From contig OU862917.1 of NCBI GenBank assembly GCA_917880885.1, positions 26,524,104-26,588,103 on the forward strand: DNA of 64,000 nucleotides, read 5' to 3'. Source of the DNA: Limnephilus marmoratus (Eukaryota > Arthropoda > Insecta > Trichoptera > Limnephilidae). How positions within the stretch are numbered: position 1 is the stretch's first letter; each line of letters starts with the position of its first letter. The notes under the pieces were generated by a model that worked only from the letters and a program-made list of their open reading frames with translations, was not told where the DNA came from and did no database searches. Shown here piece after piece: positions 1 to 9,699 of this stretch. A program made the position numbers and the translations under genes.

Positions 1-70
1 ATTTTTCGTTTCATCGAGTTTCAAATCAGATTTCAATGCTAAAGAAGTTTTCACTTCTAAAAAGTTTGGT
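1..70 (+). repeat. Fragment of the 31787-type interspersed repeat
   Basis: These bases match the 3' part of units near 31955, 32345 and 59935, sharing a run around CGTTTCATCGAGTTTCAAAT and then GCTAAAGAAGTTTTCA. No open reading frame supports coding. The family is unclassified. The fragment is cut by the window edge. Confidence 0.6.
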
Positions 71-183
71 TTCAAATATCTTTAATTTATTTGTGTCATT
101 ATTTGACAATTTGACTAATAATTGTTGTAAAGCACCCTTTATGTCATTTTTCCTCAAACTATACAAGTTAAACATTTATCAAT

Positions 184-300
184 ATGCCAGACTACATTAA
201 ATCTTCCAATTCATTAGCTAAATTTAAAAAGAATGTTAAGATATTTGTGTTAACAGAGGATTGGCATACTGTTTTTTCATCCTTGTCCTTTTTTAAATAA
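184..300 (+). pseudogene. Non-LTR retrotransposon ORF2, C-terminal fragment
   Basis: Reading from the ATG at 184 gives 38 codons to a TAA at 298-300. The segment PDYIKSSNSLAKFKKNVK is the kind of basic, lysine-rich end seen after the reverse transcriptase thumb in many insect LINE proteins (pattern LP.EIK....FK..VK). No catalytic motif remains and the 5' part is missing, as expected for 5'-truncated retrotransposition. The LINE-type 3' stem-loop at 625-656 lies downstream on the same strand, so 184 to about 735 may be one truncated copy. The family match is by pattern only. Confidence 0.5.
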
Positions 301-735
301 TAAGATTTCAATTTTTAAATAATAAGATTTGTTTATAATAATTTTTTTTTTGAATAATAAGCTTTTTTTTAAATAAATAGATTTTATTTGAGTTCCATTT
401 TCCAAAATTGGAGTGTCACCCTAGATGTTATGAACTAGCTTTGTTTCTTGGTGGGTATAGTAATTAAAGATTTATTTATATATTGTTACAAATCATACTT
501 AAATTACCCATCTGGTCACTAATATGATATTTTTATTTCTTACTTTATTATAATATTTTAGTGTTTTAAATGTAGTGTATTTTAGTATTTTGTGTGTGTA
601 AAATCACTCAAATTTATAAAAGTTAACCTCAACACAGGCCTAGTCCTAGTGAGGTTAATTTTTTTTTGTATGTAATAATAAAAAATAAGAATGAATGGTG
701 AGAAGTTATAAATAAATAAATAAATAAAATATATT
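301..735 (+). repeat. LINE 3' untranslated region with terminal stem-loop and A-rich tail
   Basis: An AT-rich stretch starts with imperfect repeats of TTTTTAAATAATAAGATTT. At 625-656 it forms a 7-bp stem AACCTCA/TGAGGTT around a loop ACACAGGCCTAGTCCTAG. It ends in an AAAT-type tail at 713-730. The same stem-loop plan recurs at 8428, 41934, 49392 and, on the minus strand, 43948, 50009 and 60763. It probably marks the 3' end of the LINE whose coding fragment is at 184. Confidence 0.5.
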
Positions 736-1440
736 CTAGAATAAAATTCCTTTATAAAGTATGCTTGACAAAGTGTAAACCGCTTTGTGGATTAATTTTA
801 TTTTTACATTGACTCCGTTTGCCAAAACGCAATGCCAACGGAAGTAGTGGAATGAAAAAAAACAACACAATAAAAATATACATCGAGTTCCTTCCAGTAT
901 TAAGTCAAAACCCGTCCACAGGCGAAGAGCTTTCATTATAAGCTCTTACCCCGGTGCAAAAAGGTAGCAGATAAAACCATAAAGTGGTTTTGCTAATTGA
1001 TAGTGAGTTGGTTGAGCATTTTTCATTCAGGGGTAATGTTTTTGTTTGGCTGTGGTGTTTTCAGTCTACGCCATTTGGATGTAGTTCCGCGTTTCGTCGG
1101 TAGGTCCGGCCAGTGGCGCCGCACGGCGACCGCTTCAGAAGCTCGGCGGTAAAATGAAGACCTTGACACGGATGAAGAACGAAGTTGTCACAATTACACC
1201 TATTGAAAACGCCTCGGATTGAGGCCATTTCAGAAAGTTTTCCATCACTCCCACACTCGGCAATCTCGCCGTAACGCCATTAAAACTTTTCCCCGTTAAT
1301 TCTGATTATGCATAACTTGTAGAGCAATACTTACAGCCGGCAATAATTCAGTCTAGATTCAATCATTCATTCGACATTCCAGAATGATCCATATATAAAA
1401 AGCAAGAAAAGTTATCAAATTATAAGTGTTCACGTTTGCA
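736..1440. other. No gene recognised; locally GC-richer stretch
   Basis: No supported coding region or repeat. Bases 1075-1260 are richer in G+C than their surroundings, with several CpG steps. No homologous segment elsewhere in the window was noticed. Confidence 0.5.
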
Positions 1441-1454
1441 CCAATTAAAAATAT

Positions 1455-1680
1455 AATGTAAACCGTACAGAAGCCCCAACTTCCCGAAGTCTGTCAAGTC
1501 AGTGGGACTATGGCATCCTCAAATTAGGTTGTGTTGAGGCTAAAGAGAGTGAAGATAAGGAGATGGGGAGAGAAGGAAGGTTGGGAAATACCTGGTTATT
1601 CACCAACTACCGATAAAGCCATTTAATAAAGATACGTTTCGCTAAAAACAAGCATCATCAGGTTAAACCGATTAAACAGG
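1455..1680 (+). repeat. Interspersed repeat 'P4' with hammerhead-like end
   Basis: Homologous to 14300-14458, 30605-30790 and, in part, 50495-50600. Shared landmarks in order are an AAGCCC/AATCCC opening, CCAGTGAGACTATGGCATCC, GGCTAAAG and a GGGAAATACCTGG box. This copy continues into a hammerhead-like motif read on the minus strand at 1631-1664, which suggests a Penelope-type terminal repeat. No protein is encoded. Confidence 0.6.
1631..1664 (-). ncRNA. Hammerhead-ribozyme-like motif, Penelope type
   Basis: On the minus strand the order is CTGATGA, one extra T, a stem II starting GCT and closing AGC, then GAAAC. Stem III is a 2-bp AC/GT followed by an A at the cleavage position. Tiny stem III is the published trait of the minimal hammerheads of Penelope-like elements, which are thought to act as dimers. 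Both core boxes are intact. Activity is not shown by sequence alone. Confidence 0.5.
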
Positions 1681-1707
1681 TTAATCAGAATAATATATGA
1701 CGCAAAT

Positions 1708-1903
1708 ATGAATGGTAGAAGATGTCGGCGATGCCCGAGAAAAACATGGCACGACCAAGTGAAACAGATACTTGAGTCGGGCCACGTCAAAAGTCAGAAT
1801 AATAGAAGAGCGTGTATGAGATGATGCAAGAATGTGAACGAGGCAAGACCGAGTTGTTTGGCGGTCCGTTCTCTCTGCCTACCTCTATGGGGAAACGGCG
1901 TGA
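1708..1903 (+). pseudogene. RTE/Jockey-type LINE, extreme C-terminus, frameshifted
   Basis: The first frame reads RRCPRKTWHDQVKQILESG, the PRKTW...QV box that follows reverse transcriptase in RTE-like proteins. There is then an in-frame TGA, and the reading resumes in another frame as RVVWRSVLSAYLYGETA, ending at TGA 1901-1903. A related minus-strand copy of the same tail lies at 7341-7480. The copy is a dead 3' remnant without any catalytic residue. Assignment to the RTE clade is from pattern and is moderate. Confidence 0.55.
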
Positions 1904-2267
1904 TGGTTAGTTAGTTACTTAGTCACTTGAAATAAAAAAAAAAACCGTTTAAACCAAGAGTCGAATTCTTATCAATCGAAATGTGTCCAACAGCCAAATT
2001 TCAGGTATATTTCCCATAAATTTCATTATTCCGTAATCACCTTTCAATTGATGCTTTGTCTCTTTAGATATAATAAAAGGTAACCCATTATGTACACATC
2101 TGTCACTTTCACTCCGTTACTTTGTAAGATTTTAATTTCAAGCTTTCACTGTTCCTTTATTCTATGTTATGTTTTGTGGCATTCTAAATGTATATACAAA
2201 TAATAATGCTCTAATGTGTATTATTATAAGTTGGCATAATGTATTTTTAAGATTAATTTAATTTATA

Positions 2268-2305
2268 CCCTTATGATGCTTGTATCAAGCGAAACCGGTC
2301 GGTCG
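2268..2305 (+). ncRNA. Hammerhead-like motif, core mutated
   Basis: CTTATGA stands where CTGATGA is expected (G5 changed to T). It is followed by one extra T, a perfect 5-bp stem II GCTTG/CAAGC and GAAACCGGTC, whose palindromic ACCGGT forms the short stem III. Stem I pairs ACC with GGT. It has the same architecture as the copies at 1631, 9599, 11551 and 61668, and is probably inactive because of the core change. Confidence 0.5.
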
Positions 2306-2361
2306 TAATAAACAAAATTAATTTCTTGGTTATAAATGAAGAAATTATTTTATTTTACATA

Positions 2362-3452
2362 CTAGCTGGTACCCGGCATGCGTTGCTATGCCATTTAATA
2401 ACGAAATTGTTTCTCACTGCGCGTCCTTTCCCATTCGTCCCGTTCACCTTCCTCCTCCCCTTTCTCTCCCGCGTTCCTTCCCCTCTCGCTTTTCCCACTC
2501 CTCCTCCACCTTCCCTCTCCTCACTCTACTTCCCCCCTTCCCCGTCCCGCGAACCCCCCTCCTGAGTTCCCCTCCCCCCTCCCATAATCACCTCCTCCCT
2601 CCCGTGGATCCCCCTCTCGATATCCCCTCCCCCCTCCCGAGTGCCCCTCCGCCCTCCCGGGTTCCTCTCCTCCCTCCTGCATTCCATATATTCATTCCCG
2701 ATATATTCAGTTTTCAAAGAGCTCGTGTGCCATTTATTGCAATTATTTTATACAAATTTAATGATGCCAGAGCACGTGTCCTTTCCCATTCGTCCCGTTC
2801 CACTTCCGCCTCCCCTTCCTCTCTCGCGTCCCCTTCCCCTCTCGCGTTCCCACTCCGCCTTTTCCGCCTTCCCTCTCCTCACTCCCCTCGCCCGCTACCC
2901 TTATCCCTTAAACCCCCCTCCCGTGCTCCTCTCTCCCCTCCCGAGTTCCCCTTCCCCCTCCCGGGTACCCCTCCCCCCCTTCCCGCGGATCCCCTTTCTC
3001 AAGATCCCCTCCCTTGTTTCCCTCCCCTCCCCTCCCTCATCCTTTACCCCTCTCCCATCTGCCACCCCCTCCCGCATTCCATACATTCAGTCCCAGTACA
3101 TTCAGTTTTCAAACAGTTTGCGTGGCACCTATTGCAATTTTATATACTAATTTCATAATGCCAGAGCTCACCAGTATATACAGAAACCTTTGCGGGCGTG
3201 CTCACAACAACTCACCTAAGTTTCATCGCAATCGGATGAACGGTTCGCAATTCACAGGAAAATACGTAGAACAGTTTATATGGGAAAATGAAATTGTTGT
3301 TTTTACTATCTTCCTCGCAATATTCCATATTTTCTCAAAACCTTCCCTGGACTACAACAAACATTTCAAAACCAAAATCAGCTAAACCGGCCCAGCCGTT
3401 CTTGAGTTTTAGCGAGACAAACGAACAGCAATTGATTATTATATAGATAGAT
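2362..3452 (+). repeat. C/T-rich interspersed repeat, two tandem internal copies
   Basis: Begins with CTAGCTGGTACCCGGCATGC and carries long pyrimidine tracts built on variable CCCCTCCCGAGTTCC-like units. A block starting TCCTTTCCCATTCGTCCCG occurs at 2428 and again at 2779, so about 355 bp is duplicated in tandem. It ends with a CATCGCAATCGGATGAACGG box and an AT-rich tail. Relatives are at 5270, 7506, 17414, 26370 (minus), 27215 (minus) and 53187. The long proline/serine-rich reading frames here are by-products of the pyrimidine tract. The class is not certain. Confidence 0.7.
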
Positions 3453-4820
3453 TATATTATATTATTAAATATAACTTCGGCTTGCTTTTAAATTCGTTAT
3501 TTTCCGAATTCTAAACGAACCTTTAGATTTCAAGAAAGGATTTTTCGAATTACGAGGGCTAATTCGACACTAGAAAAACGATTATTTAAATCAAAACATG
3601 TAAACATATAAAGTAAATTCTTTATAGACCTCGTGAAATTTGAAAGCCTGATTGACCCCCTTTGAAGCAAGACACGGAATTGTAATTGCAAAATACCACA
3701 TTTATCGATCGTCCAGTTGATTAGTCAGACATCTCCAAACACTAACTTTTGAGATAATGAGGAAAGCAATATTTGAGTATTCACCATAATTCAAATATTA
3801 TTTTCACGTGACTGTGTTTTACATATTAAATATACTACAAAATAACACCGGGAGGCGTGACGGTACGTTACATTAGTATGAAATTTTCAAATATCTTACT
3901 AGTTACCCAGACAACACCAAACATTTTGTCTAATTCACTACAAGTTTTTCTGCATTATAATTGATTAAGTGATGTTTATGAGTAATCTGAGTATTCTACC
4001 AGATAGAGGGTACACTTTTACATATAACTGCATACTCAACTAAAATTTTGATTTTTCGTAGATACTTGATTAATCAACTGTACGATCGATATATTCGAAA
4101 CTGACACTTCTGGATACTGGATGATCTTAACGCAACGGCAACTGAGGTCCTCGATAATATAGAAGAGGCGTTTTATCCTCTCCACCTTCACCACCACGAA
4201 AATGGCTAAAAAATCATTCACGATTTCAGTAGCCTCGCGCTTTGCTGCATTAAAAGTATTTTTAGTGCAATTCAAAGTGTGGAAACTGGTTCAGTAAATT
4301 TAATGGGCTTACTTGGTTTAGTAGGCTGTAGGTATAGCCAACTCCACGGTTAAGGTGCCCCACTTTATGCCTCCAGTCGGGAGTTTATTTGTGTAAATTA
4401 CCCGATACAAACCTTGCAAAAAATAATGAGCCCTTTTGAGTAAGCGAGAAGCGAGCTATATGATGTGAGAGTGTGAATGAATTCTGTTTTTTACCGAGAT
4501 ATAAACATGGAAAAATGTGACATTTGGAGCTTAAGTTATAAACAATCCATTTCAGTTAAACCCCCGACAGTTACCCCCCCGCATACTTTACAATACGCAG
4601 TCGGTTTAGGGAAATTACAGTACTTACACAAAATATAACTAAGTTCCTCAAGGGGTGTGCGGAGTGGATGTACCGCCGAATAACAAAAGTATAAAAAATA
4701 TTGTCTTTCAAAAGCATCAACGATAAAACTGTTTACATACTGTATATACGGCGTATAAGTACAAAAATCTAAACCGTAAATAAATTCGATTTATATCCAA
4801 CTTATTATTAAAGGTATTAT
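3453..4820. other. No gene recognised
   Basis: AT-rich sequence with scattered stop codons. A minus-strand open frame at 4036-4275 has no motif I recognise and no start context worth noting. No repeat relationship was found. Confidence 0.5.
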
Positions 4821-4859
4821 GGAATTCTTCTTCTTCATCTTCTTTCATATGGTGGGGGG

Positions 4860-5187
4860 TCAGAGGGGGACATCTAGGCCTGCGAGCCAGTCTAGGGCCT
4901 CAGGCGTTGCCCTGTGGACCTCATCAATCCCGCCGGGGAATGAATGGAGTGGACATTCGTTGACCACATGTTCGGTGGTCTGCACCGCACCGCATTCACA
5001 CGTCGCCGACTCTTTAAGGCCCCATCTATGCATCATGTGAGCACAACGGCTATGGGAGCACCTTATCCTATTGATGGCAGTCCAGAGTTAGCGAGGCAGT
5101 GAGAACCCAGGCTGTCTCTCAGTGGGGTTTTGCACGAGATGGGCGTTTTTGACGTTGGCTGATTGCCACTCAAGCTTCCACCTATCT
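4860..5187 (-). pseudogene. LINE ORF2 C-terminus with CCHC zinc knuckle
   Basis: Read on the minus strand, a box resembling DPT..QPGFSLPR..W..INRIRCSHSRC precedes HRWG and then CECGAVQTTEHVVNECP, a CX1CX7HX4C zinc knuckle. It ends ALDWLAGLDVPL and TGA at 4860-4862. This W...PGF.LPR..W..NRIR..HGRC...CCHC order is the usual end of a large group of insect non-LTR retrotransposon proteins. The reverse transcriptase and endonuclease domains are missing and the upstream frame is disturbed, so this is a truncated dead copy. It abuts the C/T-rich repeat at 5270. Confidence 0.65.
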
Positions 5188-5269
5188 TCTGGGGTGAGAG
5201 TTTATGGAATTCAATTTTAGGTTTGAAATTGTTAAAAAATGTATAAATTATTTTAATTTTATAATTATT

Positions 5270-5830
5270 ACTAAAAAAATAAAGATTTTTTTCTCCCTGC
5301 GTGTCCTTTCCCATCCGTCCCGTTCCCCTTCCTCTCTGGCGTCCCCTTCCCCTCACGTGTTCCCACTGTGCCTTCCTTTTCCCCAATCCCCTCTCCCGGT
5401 TCCCCCGTCCCGCGAACCCTCCTCCCGAGTTTCACTCTCCCCTCCCCCATTCCACGCATTCAGTTCTGGTACATTCAGTTTTCAAACAGCTCGCGTGCCA
5501 TATATAGAAAATTTTTAATACAAATTAAATAATGCCAGAGCTCCCCAGTATATATAGAAACCTTCGCGGGCATGCTTACAACAACCCACCAAAGTTTTAT
5601 CGCAATCGAATGAACGGTTTAGCAACGCATAATTTCATGATGCCAGAACTCACTATTATATATAAAAAAAAACATCGCGGGCATGCACACATTACACACA
5701 TCAAATCCCCAAAGTTTCATCGCAATCGGATGAATGGTTAGCAACGCATAATTTCATGATGCCAAAACTCACTATTATATATTGAAATCATCACAGGTAT
5801 GCGCACATAAAAACCCCAAAGTTTCATCGC
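5270..5830 (+). repeat. C/T-rich interspersed repeat
   Basis: Contains CCTGCGTGTCCTTTCCCA, a pyrimidine tract, the GCCAGAGCTC box and three tandem copies of a segment ending TTTCATCGCAATCGGATGAA (around 5590, 5710 and 5820). It is homologous to 2362-3452 but lacks the CTAGCTGGTACCCGG start. No protein is encoded. Confidence 0.65.
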
Positions 5831-5857
5831 AATACAAATAAAAAATGATGAGAAAAT

Positions 5858-5911
5858 ATACTCAATGTCAATGTAATATTAACACATTATTATTACATTG
5901 ACATTGAGTAT
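5858..5911. repeat. Perfect hairpin
   Basis: A 20-bp arm ATACTCAATGTCAATGTAAT is followed 12-13 bases later by its reverse complement, ending at 5911. The spacer is AT-rich. It directly follows the C/T-rich repeat and could be the inverted end of a small element. Nothing else identifies it. Confidence 0.6.
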
Positions 5912-6002
5912 TATTATTTATTTACATAGATTTATTCGAAAGTATACAGAATAAATTTTCGAAACATTTAATCAAGAAATACAACAAAACTACAAACAAC
6001 AT

Positions 6003-6281
6003 TTGTTAAGTTTACAAAAAAGGCGCACATTGTCAGATCTGTTGTTTCTATATAAACTGCTAAATAATAAAAAAGGCAGTCCTGAATTGCTATCCGACAT
6101 TGGTTATAATGTTCCAATGAGGCGTACCAGGCACTCTCCCCTTTTTCATATAGAAGCTAAAAACACTGATGCAGCAGGTAACTCACCAATTACTCGCGCA
6201 ATCACAATTTATACCCACTACGAAAAATTACCGCACTTAGATACTAACTGTAAAACTAATTTATTAAATTTCTTGGCGTGA
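6003..6281 (+). pseudogene. Non-LTR retrotransposon ORF2 C-terminal fragment
   Basis: An open frame to TGA 6279-6281 reads LSLQKRRTLSDLLFLYKLLN, then PELLSDIGYNVPMRRTRHSP, then SPITRAITIYTHYEKLPHLD. The order RR..D..FLYKLL....PELL..I...VP.R..R is the conserved region after the reverse transcriptase thumb in CR1/Jockey/Kiri-like insect LINEs. The frame is unbroken but has no start and no catalytic domain, so it is a 5'-truncated copy. Downstream, 6282-6620 is an AT-rich 3' UTR ending in AATAAACAAATAAACAAA. Confidence 0.65.
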
Positions 6282-6978
6282 TGTAAACTATTATAAATTA
6301 TTTAAAAAACTACTTACACTTAACTTTTCATTAAACTTTAATCAATCAATTATAATTAGTGAGCATACAATTCTTGATTTTAAAATGTCTCTTTATCTCC
6401 CCCCCCCCTTTTTTTATTCCTTTTTATTATTATTATTCATTCATTTACTAATTAAGTCTTAAGATCTGTTCATATGTCAGACGAAGCTACCAAATGACAT
6501 TCTGTTGACTTGAGTAATAGGTACATAACCATATAATAACTTAATTTAACATACCCTAAAACTTGAATGATAATGTACGGTGTATGTCTTAATAAACAAA
6601 TAAACAAAAAATAAACAAATGCCTCAGTTTAATTTTTTGTGCGTGAGAGTGTACTTGATTTAATAGAACTTGTCAAAACGTTGCACCTAAAGAAAGTGTA
6701 TCAGTGTGCATAGCTTGTAAATGAGCTCATTTTCTATATTGACACAATTTGCAGCACCCCCTAAATGCTAAAAATTTAAAAACGCTCCCCCAGACCTCCA
6801 AAACGCCCACAAGGGCGCAAGGGGGCTGGCGCCCCCGTTAAGAATCACTGGGTTAAAGTAACTAACAGACTAATCATTACGCCTTTCACATTCACAGTTG
6901 ATATTGGCTTCAAAGAGAGGGTCGTTTCTTTGACTTTTGTGTAAGTCGGCTCGCATGTGGAACAAGCTACCGTCACCT
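6282..6978. other. LINE 3' UTR, then unassigned spacer
   Basis: Up to about 6620 this reads as the 3' untranslated region of the preceding LINE fragment, including a C10/T7 run at 6400-6415. After that there is no coding or repeat signal up to the fold-back at 6979. Confidence 0.4.
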
Positions 6979-7178
6979 GGGGGCCAAGTCTCTATCTTTT
7001 ATTGTTTACTAACAGCTTGTTACTTAACATTAATTACGTCACAAACACGTATTTTGACCTTAACGCTATTTTTTGTAGTCTCTATTAATTTGTGACAATG
7101 CGATGCGGAATTTTGTGACGTAATTAATGTTAAGTAACAGGCTGTTAGTAAACAATAAAAGATAGAGACTTGGCCCCC
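6979..7178. mobile_element. Fold-back MITE, about 200 bp
   Basis: The left arm GGGGGCCAAGTCTCTATCTT continues for about 72 bases and is mirrored at the right end, closing with AAGATAGAGACTTGGCCCCC at 7159-7178. The loop is about 55 bases. Arm identity is very high, with a single-base difference around AACAG(C)CTTGTTACTT. No target duplication is clear (CCTG versus CTGT at the edges), so the superfamily is undecided. Confidence 0.65.
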
Positions 7179-7340
7179 TGTGTTTCCACCTATATATTGA
7201 AATCCGGGCCTCTTCTAGACCCGCATTAATATATCCCTACAGGCGCTATAACGCTGCCTAACCGGATGACGATAAAGTTCTCTTGTCTTTACGCTGTGCG
7301 GACAGGAGCGCTCTTGTGAGGTTTGCAGAATAGGTGTCTC

Positions 7341-7480
7341 TCATGGGTAGGCAGAGAACATGGACCGACAAACAACTCCGTATTGCCACACACTCTTTGC
7401 TTCATTCACTGTCATATATCGTCTCATTCTCCTACAAACCCTTCTGATAATCTGATTCTTGACATGGACCGACTGAAGTA
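7341..7480 (-). pseudogene. RTE/Jockey-type LINE C-terminal remnant
   Basis: On the minus strand the frame reads RRVCRRMRRYMTVNEAKSVW and then VVCRSMFSAYP before TGA at 7341-7343. It matches the tail of the copy at 1708-1903 (RRACMR...NEA...VVWRSVLSAY). It is a short dead fragment. Confidence 0.45.
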
Positions 7481-7505
7481 TTTGGATAATTTATTTATTA
7501 TTTAC

Positions 7506-7795
7506 TAGCGTGTACCCGGCACGCGTTGAGTGCCATGTAAAGAAGGAAAATGTCTGTGCTTTATTTATTTATATTGAAGTGTTTTGGATACACAATTTCT
7601 TTTTGTTTTTCCGCCCACAACAACTGATCAAAGATTCATCGCAATCGGATGAATAGTACAGGGAATAATTTCATAACGCCAGAGCTCACCATTACCTTTG
7701 CGGACATACGCACAACAAATCACCTAAGTTTCATCGCGATCGGATGGATGGTTTAGGAACAACAAGGGATAAACATAGAAACATTCATTTTTAAC
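7506..7795 (+). repeat. C/T-rich family repeat lacking the pyrimidine core
   Basis: Starts CTAGCGTGTACCCGGCACGC and carries two copies of the TTCATCGCAATCGGATGAAT box (7630 and 7725) plus the GCCAGAGCTCACCATTA box. This shows that the pyrimidine tract is not essential to family membership. Confidence 0.6.
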
Positions 7796-8009
7796 AGTCT
7801 TACCCTTGAAAATAAAATAAAAGAAAACAAAAATAAATTCATACTCAAAATTAAAAAACGGATTAAAGAACAAAAAAGACAATATTACCAAAATCTCATA
7901 ACATAATGAGAATAAAACACATACACGTAACCCACAAAACCAATATAAAACACATCAAAAAAGAATTCATTTTACTTTTATAAATTTTTATTTTTAGTTT
8001 AATTTTAGC

Positions 8010-8349
8010 TTTTTTTTTTTTACATGAGCTCCACACAGGAGACCCTGAGGAAAATATTTTCCCTCAGGGCCTATGTCATCTTTGGGGATGCTGTGTGGAG
8101 GGTTTTTTTAAGGAAAGGAAGGAGAGGAGAGTTCGGAAGGAAAAGGGTTTAAGGGGTGGGTAGGAATCTGGGGTTCAGTGTGTCTTGGTCATCCGCCTCC
8201 AAGACCTAGACAAACCTCACCCCATGAACCCGGGCATCCCTGCTAAATCACCAAACATAGCGACCCACTTGCGGTGACCTATGGCAGAGGTGTTGGTTAT
8301 CCAATAAAGGTTCCCGGGGCGGCGGTACCCATTCCCGCCTCCCAAATTG
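8010..8349 (-). mobile_element. CR1-tail SINE-like element, full short form
   Basis: On the minus strand it starts CAATTTGGGAGGCGGGAATG, runs through a GC-rich body and ends with the double hairpin of the LINE at 13053-14079, then CTCATGTAAAAAAAAAA (poly-T at 8010-8021 on plus). It encodes nothing. Because 5' and 3' ends match other copies (39836, 41529, 57192), this appears to be a complete element of about 335 bp. Confidence 0.75.
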
Positions 8350-8427
8350 AGCTTACTTTTTTTATACAGCAATATTTTTATATTATTTTTAATGTATTAT
8401 GTATAAATTTTCATTTTGTAAAATGGA

Positions 8428-8460
8428 GGCCTCAGCACAGGTGAGCTACCCAGTGAGGCC
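8428..8460 (+). repeat. LINE-type 3' stem-loop
   Basis: A 7-bp stem GGCCTCA/TGAGGCC encloses GCACAGGTGAGCTACCCAG. It has the same plan as 625-656 but different stem bases. The SINE-like element at 8010-8349 lies just upstream, as also happens at 41934, and it may have landed in a LINE 3' UTR. Confidence 0.5.
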
Positions 8461-8591
8461 GACATTGCTTAATTGTATTTGAAATGTAAGATATTACATC
8501 AAATATATAAATATTAAGATTATATATATACTATATAAGATTATTTCTAACTACATTGCAATTATCATTAATGTATATAATATTATTATTC

Positions 8592-8735
8592 TTAGCTATG
8601 ATAGGTACTTACATTATAAGTACCTAGCATAGCTAAGAAGGTACCTAGCTTTCATATTATAAGTACCTATGCTATAATTCCTAGTACCTATTATTCTAAG
8701 CTATGCTAGGTACCTACTTATATTATAAAATATAA
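8592..8735. repeat. Cluster of palindromes around GTACCTAGCATAGCTAAG
   Basis: CTTAGCTATGATAGGTACTT at 8592 pairs with its near-perfect inverse ending at 8638. Two further partial inverse copies follow at about 8665 and 8698-8725. AT-rich spacers of TTATAA lie between. Possibly serial fold-back of one small element. Confidence 0.55.
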
Positions 8736-8873
8736 GAAAATTATTCCACATTATAATTTTGTTAACTTATCTGATAGAACAGTTTTTTTTAATTTGCACT
8801 TCGTCGTGGCATGTCTTCTGTGGACGTCCCCGAATTCTTCTATAATTCCCATTTGGGTGATATATTATCTTTA

Positions 8874-9320
8874 GGCTGAATTTAGTCTCACGCTCACCGT
8901 CATCGCTCATAGATCAGCGCGTAGTTCGTCAGCGCTGAGGCTCAGCGTGGCTCGTTTCAGTAACGTACTGACCACCTTACTGTACAGACGAAGACCAAAA
9001 TGCGGAGTGTATTAATTATTGCTGCTTTGCACTACCTATCCCAAAAAAAGGAAAAACGATTCGCCATGACTGTACACGCTGACGACGTCCGTTCCGCTCG
9101 ACACTAGAACGATCACTGAAAGCAGAGGCGCTCGTGCAATCGTCAGCGCCAACAGCTACGCGGCGCCGACGCGCGACGCGTACGGCCGCGTAGCCATCAG
9201 CGCTGACCACCTTGCGCGCTGATAGCTACGCGTCATTCAAAAACGCTTCCTAGAAGTTCATATATCTCGACCATCAGCGCAGACGGTGCGCGTGCGGTCA
9301 GCGTGAGACTAAATTCAGCC
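8874..9320. mobile_element. Terminal-inverted-repeat element with CAGCGC-rich interior
   Basis: The left end GGCTGAATTTAGTCTCACGC and the right end GCGTGAGACTAAATTCAGCC are perfect 20-bp inverted repeats. The interior is unusually GC-rich for the window and repeats TCAGCGC/GCGCTGA in both directions. Flanks read TTA on the left and TAT on the right, so no clean duplication is visible. The GGC start and TWA-like left flank suggest PIF/Harbinger, without proof. No transposase. Confidence 0.65.
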
Positions 9321-9489
9321 TATACTCCTTTCTCAAACTTTCTTTAAGGGGAACGGTTCAGTGGCTTTTTCAAGCAAATTTAGGATTTAAGGCCAAAAAA
9401 CCGAACCAAACTGATAAATTATTTTTGTAATCAAAAGTAATTATATGATTTTAGATTTTCACGGCCAAAAATTTTTTTTATTTTTTTTA

Positions 9490-9690
9490 TGGTTATTTCC
9501 TTTTGGGGTATTATGCCGTGTTGCGCTACCTCCTCCTTTAGCCAACGTTTTGGACAGCGTTACAGTGTCCATCATCAGGGCAGATGTGTGGCACATCTGC
9601 CCTGATGATGGACACTGTAACGCTGTCCGAAACGTTGGCTAAAGGAGGAGGTAGCGCAACACGGCATAATACCCCAAAAGGAAATAACCA
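9490..9690. mobile_element. Palindromic Penelope-type terminal repeat pair
   Basis: Two arms of about 100 bases meet near 9590 and are almost perfect inverses. Each arm runs through GCGCTACCTCCTCCTTTAGC (or its inverse) to a hammerhead-like core. Single, non-palindromic relatives lie at 45100-45305 and 31065-31140 (minus). The head-to-head arrangement of terminal repeats is known for Penelope-like elements. No protein is present. Confidence 0.6.
9599..9639 (+). ncRNA. Hammerhead-like motif, both core boxes intact
   Basis: Stem I GCC/GGC (9599-9601 with 9637-9639), CTGATGA at 9602-9608, one extra T, stem II GGACA/TGTCC (9610-9614 with 9624-9628), GAAA at 9629-9632, stem III AC/GT and a T at the cleavage position. 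It is the cleanest copy in the window. The mirror copy in the left arm (about 9541-9580, minus strand) has AAAA where GAAA is expected. Confidence 0.6.
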
Positions 9691-9699
9691 CAAAAGTAA

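Noticed and set aside
2388..3158. Long proline/serine-rich open frames in the pyrimidine tract (also 5204-5518, 53209-53603 and minus-strand Gly/Arg-rich partners)
   Set aside because: They overlap in several frames on both strands, follow directly from C/T-rich repeats, and recur in every copy of an interspersed repeat.
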